From: Bacillota bacterium
GTDB lineage: Bacteria; Bacillota; Bacilli; Paenibacillales; Paenibacillaceae
Direction of reading: 5' to 3'
Length of the DNA: 20,313 bases
NCBI GenBank assembly: GCA_023391635.1
Contig: JAEWAQ010000043.1
Coordinates: 1-20,313 of the forward strand
Part shown: positions 14,923 through 20,313 of the stretch, one piece after another
Layout of the letters: each line of letters opens with the position of its first letter
Numbering within the stretch: the first letter of the stretch is position 1
The notes under the pieces: generated by a model
What the model saw: only the letters and a program-made list of their open reading frames with translations
The model's database searches: none
What the model was told of the DNA's origin: nothing
Program-made: the position numbers and the translations under genes

Positions 14923-15693
14923 ATGGAACCGAAGCAGTGGTATATGGAATACAGAATACATAAGAATCGCCCCGGATTGCTGGGCGATATCGCTTCCCTG
15001 CTCGGCATGCTCGGCGTAAACATATTGACGATCAACGGCGTCGAGGATCGCGCCAGAGGGATGCTGCTGCAGACCGATGACGACGAGAAGATCGACCTGC
15101 TCGGCCAGATGCTGCGCAAGGTGGACAACATCACGGTCAGCAAGCTTCGCCCCACGCGGCTCACGGACAGATTGGCCGTACGGCATGGCCGGTATATCGA
15201 ACGCGATTCGGACGATCGCAAGACGTTTCGCTTCACGAGGGACGAATTGGGATTGCTCGTCGATTTCCTGGGGGAAATTTTCAAGCGCGAAGGCAATCAG
15301 GTCATCGGACTTCGCGGCATGCCGCGCGTCGGGAAGACAGAATCGGTCATCGCCGGCAGCGTGTGCGCGGGCAAGCGATGGGCGTTCGTATCTTCCACGC
15401 TGCTGAGGCAGACGGTGCGCAGCCAGCTGTCGGAGGAGGAAATGAACCCGAACAACGTGTTCATCATCGACGGCATCGTCAGCACCATCCGTTCCAACGA
15501 GAAGCACTACAAGCTGCTGCGAGACATCATGGCGATGCCTTCGACTAAGGTGATCGAGCATCCGGATATTTTCATGCGGGAATCGGAGTTCGACCACGAG
15601 CTGTTCGATTGCATCGTCGAGCTTCGCAATTCGCCGGATGAGGAGATTACGTACGAGAATTTCACGAACCTCGGATATAACGACGATTTTTGA
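14923..15693 (+). CDS. ymfK: DUF3388 protein YmfK (ACT domain plus P-loop)
   Basis: This 256-residue protein is highly similar to B. subtilis YmfK. The N-terminal part (about 7-75: MEYRIHKNRPGLLGDIASLLG) has the ACT-domain pattern found in ligand-sensing regulators. The C-terminal part carries a P-loop, GMPRVGKT (132-139), and a Walker B-like VFIIDGI strand. This suggests a nucleotide-binding protein controlled by a small ligand. No activity is known. The start is ATG 14923 with GAGGTG at 14913-14918 and the expected MEPKQWYMEY N-terminus. An in-frame TTG at 14902 lacks a suitably spaced site. Confidence 0.92.
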   Translation: MEPKQWYMEYRIHKNRPGLLGDIASLLGMLGVNILTINGVEDRARGMLLQTDDDEKIDLLGQMLRKVDNITVSKLRPTRLTDRLAVRHGRYIERDSDDRKTFRFTRDELGLLVDFLGEIFKREGNQVIGLRGMPRVGKTESVIAGSVCAGKRWAFVSSTLLRQTVRSQLSEEEMNPNNVFIIDGIVSTIRSNEKHYKLLRDIMAMPSTKVIEHPDIFMRESEFDHELFDCIVELRNSPDEEITYENFTNLGYNDDF

Positions 15694-15711
15694 TCGATCC
15701 GCAGGATCGAT
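15693..15711 (+). repeat. Hairpin between ymfK and ymfM
   Basis: ATCGATCC (15693-15700) pairs perfectly with GGATCGAT (15704-15711) around a GCA loop. It starts at the last base of the ymfK stop codon. No T run follows, so it may be a processing or stability element rather than a terminator. Confidence 0.5.
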
Positions 15712-15738
15712 TGACAATAAAGCCGGGAGGTGAAGGGC

Positions 15739-16599
15739 ATGTCCGATTTGGGAGCCCTGCTGCGCAAGGCTCGCGAGCAACGCGGCTACACGCTGGACGA
15801 TATTCAGGAAGTGACCAAAATACGCAAGCGTTATCTGGAAGCGATCGAGAATGGCGAGTATAAAGTACTGCCCGGATCTTTCTATGTGCGCGCATTCGTG
15901 AAGACATACGCCGAGACGGTCGGATTGGACGCAGAAGAAGTGCTCAGATTGTACCAGAAGGAACTGCCCAAGCCGGTGGCGGCCGACACGGTTCCAGCCG
16001 AACCCATGGCCCGCAAGCGCAGGCACAATAGCCAGCACCGCGACCGTTGGGGCAAAGTGACGGTCACGCTCCTCATGTGGCTGTTTCCCATACTGATTGT
16101 CGCCATCGTATATGTATATTTACAGCAGAACATGGACAAGGCGCCGAAAGAAGTCGACAGCGGCCCCTTGACGACGGATACGTCCACGCCGTTGCCAACG
16201 GGATCGGAATCACCAATCGTATCGATCCCGCCCAGCACTACGCCGAGCCAGTCGGAATCGCCCAGCCCGTCTCCGGTTACGCTGACGCTGAAAGAGACGC
16301 GCAAATCGATTCAGTACTATGACGTGCTGCCGGCGGGAATTCACAAGCTGGAGCTTGAAGTGACGGGCAAATGCTGGATCGGCATTTACGAAAATAACCA
16401 GTCCGGCAAAAACATTTTCCAAAAAGGCTTCGAAAACGCGGATGTTCCTCAAACCTTGTCATTCGACTTGAATCAGCCGTTATACGTGAACGTCGGACGG
16501 GCGGACAACGTGAAGATCAGCATCAACGGAGTTCCGGTAGACGACGGCGACAAATCGGGTCCCAGCAAGTTCGTATTCACGCCGGTCGCGGCGGAGTGA
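15739..16599 (+). CDS. ymfM: RodZ-like helix-turn-helix membrane protein YmfM
   Basis: This 286-residue RodZ family protein links MreB filaments to the membrane and cell-wall machinery. An N-terminal HTH_25 domain (about 4-70: LGALLRKAREQRGYTLDDIQ, then RYLEAIENGEY and GSFYVRAFVKTYAE) is followed by a basic stretch (91-105) and one transmembrane helix (about 106-128). A Ser/Thr/Pro-rich linker (about 145-180) leads to a C-terminal DUF4115 beta domain (about 185-285). The orientation is N-in, C-out. The ATG at 15739 has GGGAGGTG at 15725-15732. The in-frame GTG at 15730 overlaps that site and is rejected. In B. subtilis pgsA follows directly, whereas here yajQ and rimO intervene. Confidence 0.92.
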   Translation: MSDLGALLRKAREQRGYTLDDIQEVTKIRKRYLEAIENGEYKVLPGSFYVRAFVKTYAETVGLDAEEVLRLYQKELPKPVAADTVPAEPMARKRRHNSQHRDRWGKVTVTLLMWLFPILIVAIVYVYLQQNMDKAPKEVDSGPLTTDTSTPLPTGSESPIVSIPPSTTPSQSESPSPSPVTLTLKETRKSIQYYDVLPAGIHKLELEVTGKCWIGIYENNQSGKNIFQKGFENADVPQTLSFDLNQPLYVNVGRADNVKISINGVPVDDGDKSGPSKFVFTPVAAE

Positions 16600-16603
16600 T
16601 CGG

Positions 16604-16638
16604 TCAGACCTTCCCGAGAGGAGGGTCTGATTTGTTAT
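16604..16638 (+). terminator. Terminator after ymfM
   Basis: An 11-bp stem (16604-16614 with 16620-16630) has one wobble pair and a CGAGA loop, and is followed by TTTGTTAT. It begins 5 bp after the ymfM stop. Confidence 0.65.
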
Positions 16639-16654
16639 CGGGCGATTGCCGGAT

Positions 16655-16684
16655 TTGGGCGGGGCGATTCAGACATGCTATAAT
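16655..16684 (+). promoter_or_regulatory. Extended -10 promoter for yajQ
   Basis: TGCTATAAT (16676-16684) is a perfect extended -10. TTGGGC (16655-16660) is a weak -35 with an 18-bp spacer. The predicted start near 16691 supports the ATG at 16720 over the upstream TTG at 16696. Confidence 0.7.
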
Positions 16685-16719
16685 CAGGAATATAATTGGA
16701 AGAAAGGGCGTCGGTTGAA

Positions 16720-17211
16720 ATGGCATCGGAATATTCGTTCGATATCGTATCCAAAGTGGATATGCAAGAAGTGAACAACGCGGTACAGCAAGCGGTCAAG
16801 GAGATCGATACCCGCTTCGACTTCAAGGGCAGCAAGAGCAGCATCGCGCTGGAAGGCGAAGCGTTAGTCGTCGCTTCGGACGACGACTACAAGCTGAAGA
16901 GCGTCATCGACATCCTGCAGACGAAGCTGCTGAAGCGCGGCGTACCCATCCGGAACCTCGATTACGGCAAGATCGAACCAGCTTCGGGCGGCACGGTCAA
17001 GCAGACGATCAAGATGCGGCAAGGCGTCGATCAAGACAACGCCAAGAAGATCAACATTCTGATCCGCGATTCGAAGCTGAAGGTCAAAAGTCAGATTCAA
17101 GGCGACCAGATTCGGGTGACGGGCAAGAGCAAGGACGATCTGCAAGCGATCATGGCCTTGCTGCGCGGCGCCGAATTGCCGCTGGAGCTGCAATTTTTGA
17201 ACTATCGTTAA
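16720..17211 (+). CDS. yajQ: YajQ family nucleotide-binding protein
   Basis: At 163 residues it has the usual YajQ length. The N-terminus MASEYSFDIVSKVDMQEVNNA, RFDFKG (32-37), KINILIRDSKLKVKSQIQGD and the C-terminal LPLELQFLNYR are diagnostic. The fold is two ferredoxin-like domains. Family members bind nucleic acid or nucleotides, and a Xanthomonas member is a cyclic di-GMP effector, but the role in Bacillota is unclear. The start is ATG 16720 with AGAAAGGG (16701-16708) upstream. It has its own promoter and terminator and so is a single-gene unit. The B. subtilis homologue lies elsewhere. Confidence 0.95.
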   Translation: MASEYSFDIVSKVDMQEVNNAVQQAVKEIDTRFDFKGSKSSIALEGEALVVASDDDYKLKSVIDILQTKLLKRGVPIRNLDYGKIEPASGGTVKQTIKMRQGVDQDNAKKINILIRDSKLKVKSQIQGDQIRVTGKSKDDLQAIMALLRGAELPLELQFLNYR

Positions 17212-17235
17212 TGGCCAGGTTTCAGGATAAGAACG

Positions 17236-17256
17236 AAGGCGCGCTTGCGCCTTTTT
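17236..17256 (+). terminator. Terminator after yajQ
   Basis: AAGGCGC (17236-17242) pairs with GCGCCTT (17247-17253) around GCTT, followed by a T run through 17256. The last two T residues are also the first two bases of the rimO -35 element. Confidence 0.8.
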
Positions 17257-17283
17257 GACACGTGTAGGGGCTTGGATTATACT
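17255..17283 (+). promoter_or_regulatory. Consensus sigma-A promoter for rimO
   Basis: TTGACA (17255-17260) is a perfect -35. TATACT (17278-17283) matches 5 of 6 at -10, with an ideal 17-bp spacer. The predicted start near 17290 gives a 31-base leader to the ATG at 17321. The -35 is embedded in the T tract of the yajQ terminator. Confidence 0.85.
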
Positions 17284-17320
17284 TGGGGACAGATTGATGT
17301 ACGTTTGGGGGAAGTCAACG

Positions 17321-18649
17321 ATGCCGGAGAAAGTCAGCGTCGTCACGCTTGGCTGCGAAAAAAATTTGGTCGATTCGGAGATCATGTCAGGGCTCATTCA
17401 TCAAAGAGGCTTTACATTGGTAGAAGAGCCGGAAGACGCGACTGTCGTCATTGTCAATACGTGCGGGTTCATCGACGCCGCGAAGGAAGAATCCGTCAAT
17501 ACGATTCTGAATTTGGCGGAGCTCAAGGAGACGGCTCGGCTGAAGGCGCTGATCGTATCCGGATGTCTGACCCAACGGTATAAGGAAGAATTGATGAAGG
17601 AAATGCCGGAGATCGACGGCATCGTCGGCACCGGGGATTTCTATAATATTAATACGATCATCGACGAGGCGCTTGGCGGGCGCAAGCCGGTGTATGTCGG
17701 CAATCCTGTCTTTACGTATGAACAGCAGATGCCAAGGCTGTTGTCCACACCGCGTCATACGGCCTATGTCAAGATCGCCGAAGGCTGCGACAATGCGTGC
17801 ACGTTCTGCAGCATCCCGATCATGCGCGGCAAGTTCCGCAGCCGGTCGATCGAATCGATCGTGGCGGAAGCAGCAGGGCTCGCTGCGCAAGGCGTGAAGG
17901 AGATCAGTCTGATCGCCCAGGACTCTACGAACTACGGTACGGATCTTTACGAAGGGTTCAAACTGCCCGAGCTGCTGAACCGCGTTTCGGAGGTTGAAGG
18001 CGTCGAGTGGGTGCGGCTCCATTATGCGTATCCGGGGTTCTTCACCGATGAATTGATCGAAGCGATGGCAACCAATCCGAAAATCTGCAAATATATCGAT
18101 ATGCCGCTGCAGCACAGCGAGGATCGGATCTTGAAAATGATGCGCCGTCCCGGCCGTCAACGGGACGTGCGGGAATTGGTGGGCCGAATCCGGGCGCGCA
18201 TGCCGGACGTTGCCTTGCGCACCTCGATGATCGTCGGTTTCCCTGGGGAGACGGAGGAAGATTTCGAGCGGCTGTGCGATTTCGTGCGCGAGATGAAGTT
18301 CGATCGGCTGGGCGTGTTTACGTATTCGCAAGAGGAAGACACGCCGGCAAGCCGCTTGCCGGATCAGGTGGCGGACGAGGTGAAGGAAACCCGGGCGAGC
18401 ACGCTGATGGAGATTCAGCGGGAGGTAGCCCAGGAGAATGCCGCCAAGTATGTCGGACAGACGATTGACGTGCTTGTCGAACGCTATGACGGCCGCAGTG
18501 ACGTATATGTCGGCCGCAGCCAATTCGACGCGCCGGAAATCGACGGGGAAGTGTTCATTACCGGCTGCCAGGCAGAGATTGGCGAGATTCGCCGGGTTCG
18601 CATCACCCATGCGTACGAATACGATTTGTCCGGGGAGGGTATCGCGTGA
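17321..18649 (+). CDS. rimO: Ribosomal protein S12 methylthiotransferase RimO
   Basis: This 442-residue radical-SAM methylthiotransferase modifies an aspartate of ribosomal protein S12. The N-terminal UPF0004 domain has three cluster cysteines, Cys12 (LGCEKN), Cys48 (NTCGF) and Cys82 (SGC). The radical-SAM motif EGCDNACTFCSIP gives Cys156, Cys160 and Cys163. MPLQHSEDRILKMMRRPG and VGFPGETEEDF are typical of the family, and a C-terminal TRAM domain (about 375-440) binds substrate. LGCEKNLVDSE favours RimO over MiaB or MtaB. ATG 17321 has GGGGGA (17307-17312) 8 bp upstream. The TTG at 17255 lies inside the promoter and is rejected. The stop overlaps pgsA by 4 bp. Confidence 0.95.
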   Translation: MPEKVSVVTLGCEKNLVDSEIMSGLIHQRGFTLVEEPEDATVVIVNTCGFIDAAKEESVNTILNLAELKETARLKALIVSGCLTQRYKEELMKEMPEIDGIVGTGDFYNINTIIDEALGGRKPVYVGNPVFTYEQQMPRLLSTPRHTAYVKIAEGCDNACTFCSIPIMRGKFRSRSIESIVAEAAGLAAQGVKEISLIAQDSTNYGTDLYEGFKLPELLNRVSEVEGVEWVRLHYAYPGFFTDELIEAMATNPKICKYIDMPLQHSEDRILKMMRRPGRQRDVRELVGRIRARMPDVALRTSMIVGFPGETEEDFERLCDFVREMKFDRLGVFTYSQEEDTPASRLPDQVADEVKETRASTLMEIQREVAQENAAKYVGQTIDVLVERYDGRSDVYVGRSQFDAPEIDGEVFITGCQAEIGEIRRVRITHAYEYDLSGEGIA

Positions 18650-19275
18650 ACCTGGCGAATAAGATTACGCTCGCCCGTATTTTCATCGTGCCGATCATAA
18701 CGTTCGTGCTGCTCGTCCGGCTGGACCTGGGCACGCTTACGATCGGCGACTATATGATCTCTTACAACCAAGTCGTCGCATTGTTGCTGTTCATTATCGC
18801 GGCAAGCACCGACGGTCTGGACGGCTATATCGCGCGCAAGCGCAAAATCGTGACGAATCTCGGCAAACTGCTCGACCCGCTGGCCGACAAGCTGCTCGTC
18901 GCCGCCGTGCTCATCTCGCTGGTCGAGATGGGCAAGCTGGGCGCTTGGGTGGCGATCATCATCATCAGCCGCGAATGGGCGGTAACCGGGCTGCGTCAAG
19001 TGGCGCTGCTCGAAGGCGTCGTGCTCGCCGCCAGCAAGTGGGGCAAGTGGAAGACCGCCATTCAGATCGCCATGATCATCGTGCTGCTCATTAACAATTT
19101 TCCGTTCAATTTCATTGACTTGCGGATCGATATGGTCGTCGTGTGGGCAGCGGTCCTGATTACCGTTTATTCCGGGATCGATTATTTCGTCAAGAACAAA
19201 AATTTGATTCCGGTATCGGATTCTCCGACGGGGACGAACGGCAACGGTAAATCCGGTTCGCGGAACAAGGCTTGA
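18646..19275 (+). CDS. pgsA: CDP-diacylglycerol--glycerol-3-phosphate 3-phosphatidyltransferase
   Basis: PgsA makes phosphatidylglycerophosphate, the committed step to phosphatidylglycerol, in the membrane. The CDP-alcohol phosphotransferase signature is complete: Asp56, Asp59-Gly60, Ala63-Arg64, Gly73, Asp77 and Asp81 (within STDGLDGYIARKR and GKLLDPLADK). Hydrophobic helices lie around 8-25, 41-54, 83-110, 147-160 and 166-183. At 209 residues it is slightly longer than B. subtilis PgsA (about 193), because of a Gly/Ser/Asn-rich tail (190-209). The GTG start overlaps the rimO stop and has GGGGAGGG (18632-18639) 6 bp upstream, so it is expressed with rimO. Confidence 0.96.
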   Translation: MNLANKITLARIFIVPIITFVLLVRLDLGTLTIGDYMISYNQVVALLLFIIAASTDGLDGYIARKRKIVTNLGKLLDPLADKLLVAAVLISLVEMGKLGAWVAIIIISREWAVTGLRQVALLEGVVLAASKWGKWKTAIQIAMIIVLLINNFPFNFIDLRIDMVVVWAAVLITVYSGIDYFVKNKNLIPVSDSPTGTNGNGKSGSRNKA

Positions 19276-19333
19276 ATCGTGCGAAATTAGCATGTGATGA
19301 GATGAGTCGGATTGCGGAAGGTGCAGTGTACAT

Positions 19334-20313
19334 ATGGCTGGAACGAGAGCGGAAATCATAGCGGTCGGGACGGAATTGCTGCTCGGTCAAATTGTGAATA
19401 CGAATGCCCAGTATCTGTCGCAAGGGTTGGCGGAGCTGGGCATTGACGTCTATTATCAGACCGTCGTCGGGGATAACGTGAACCGGCTGCTGGAAACGAT
19501 CCGGATCGCGCGGGGCAGGGCGGATGTGCTCGTGTTCACGGGCGGACTGGGTCCGACGATGGACGATGTAACCCGAGATGCGGTCGCTTCCTATCTCGGC
19601 CGAGGCATGACGATTCATGAACCGACGATGAAGAAGCTGGAAACGATGTTCGCAGGTCGCGGGGCGGCGCTGATCGAAAGCAACCGCAGGCAAGCGCTGC
19701 TTGTGGAAGGCGCGACTCCGCTGCGCAACGATGCCGGGCTGGCGATCGGCAATGCGTTGTCCGTGGACGGGACGCATTATTTGCTGCTGCCGGGGCCGCC
19801 GCGCGAGATGAAGCCGATGTTCGCGAACGATGCGACGAGCTGGCTGAAGGAGCAACTCGGACCGGCTGCCGCGCTGCATTCGGTGATGCTGAAGTTCGCC
19901 GGCGTCGGCGAATCGGCGCTCGAGGAGATGCTGATCGACTTGATCCGTGCGCAATCGGATCCGACGATCGCCCCGTATGCCAAGGAAGGCGAGGTGGCCG
20001 TTCGGGTATCGACGAAGGCGGCAACCCGTGAGGAAGCGGCGCGGAAGATGGAAGCGACGCGCGCGGAAATTCGCAGGCGGACGGAACGATTCCTGTACGC
20101 GGAGGATGACGTGACGATCGAGGCAACCGTCATGCGGTTGCTGCTGCAGCAGCGGCGCACGCTTGCGCTCGCCGAGAGCTGCACGGGCGGCATGGTGGCG
20201 GAGATGGTCACGACGGTGCCGGGCAGCGCGGACGCGTTCCTCGGCGGCGTCGTGAGCTACACGAACGGCGTAAAGCGGAAGCTGCTCGGCGTGCCGGAGA
20301 CGCTGCTGGAAGG
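19334..20313 (+). CDS. cinA: CinA family protein (3' end cut by window)
   Basis: The frame is open from ATG 19334 to the window end, giving 326 residues of an expected 410-420. The N-terminal molybdopterin-binding-like domain (about 1-170) has VGTELLLGQIVNTNAQYLS and FTGGLGPTMDD (68-78), associated with ADP-ribose/NMN-type pyrophosphatase activity. The C-terminal CinA/PncC domain starts near 260, with AESCTGG (280-286) carrying the nucleophilic Ser282, then VVSYTNGVK with Tyr309. PncC domains deamidate nicotinamide mononucleotide in NAD salvage. GGAAGGTG (19316-19323) is the ribosome site. In B. subtilis recA follows, so it is expected beyond the window. The 58-bp gap after pgsA shows no terminator, so co-transcription with rimO-pgsA is likely. 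Confidence 0.95.
   Translation, partial: MAGTRAEIIAVGTELLLGQIVNTNAQYLSQGLAELGIDVYYQTVVGDNVNRLLETIRIARGRADVLVFTGGLGPTMDDVTRDAVASYLGRGMTIHEPTMKKLETMFAGRGAALIESNRRQALLVEGATPLRNDAGLAIGNALSVDGTHYLLLPGPPREMKPMFANDATSWLKEQLGPAAALHSVMLKFAGVGESALEEMLIDLIRAQSDPTIAPYAKEGEVAVRVSTKAATREEAARKMEATRAEIRRRTERFLYAEDDVTIEATVMRLLLQQRRTLALAESCTGGMVAEMVTTVPGSADAFLGGVVSYTNGVKRKLLGVPETLLE

Noticed and set aside
15711..15716. TTGACA upstream of ymfM as a promoter
   Set aside because: No -10 hexamer lies at a usable distance, and the stretch where it would be is the ribosome site and start of ymfM.

Overview
The window looks like a conserved chromosomal segment from a GC-rich, spore-forming Bacillota, most likely Paenibacillaceae (Paenibacillus/Cohnella type). 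The reasons are the two dipicolinate synthase genes, a SleB-type cortex hydrolase with a sigma-G-like promoter, strong GGAGG ribosome binding sites, frequent TTG and GTG starts, and gene order close to the Bacillus subtilis spoVFA-to-cinA region. All recognised genes lie on the + strand.

Layout. Bases 1-300 are six copies of an exact 50-bp tandem repeat that starts at or before the window edge. A short G-rich spacer and a sigma-K-like promoter lead into dpaA-dpaB-dapG-dapA (448-4136), which make dipicolinate and supply its precursor. The asd gene usually found between dpaB and dapG is absent. After a terminator, an RNase J gene (4434-6113) has its own promoter and terminator. Next come tepA and a ylzJ-like gene, overlapping by 4 bp. 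spoIIIE/ftsK (7362-10064) has an extended -10 promoter. A sleB-like germination hydrolase (10145-10909) takes the place of B. subtilis ymfC/ymfD. The ymf block follows: ymfF, ymfH, ymfI, DUF3243 (ymfJ), DUF3388 (ymfK) and the RodZ-like ymfM. Then come yajQ and rimO, which B. subtilis does not carry here, then pgsA and cinA, which is cut by the window end.

How the genes work together. The first cluster channels aspartate through aspartokinase and DapA to dihydrodipicolinate, which DpaAB oxidises to dipicolinate in the mother cell. SpoIIIE/FtsK pumps DNA into the forespore, and SleB degrades cortex at germination. The remainder is housekeeping: RNA decay, RNA and ribosome modification, phosphatidylglycerol synthesis, cell shape and NAD/pyrazine-nucleotide salvage.

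I found no phage, transposon, CRISPR, defence or secondary-metabolite system. The two most interesting signals are the 50-bp repeat array at the left edge and the sleB leader. There a 10-bp perfect inverted repeat overlaps both the sigma-G -10 element and the sleB ribosome binding site, so that read-through mRNA, but not sigma-G mRNA, should be translationally masked.
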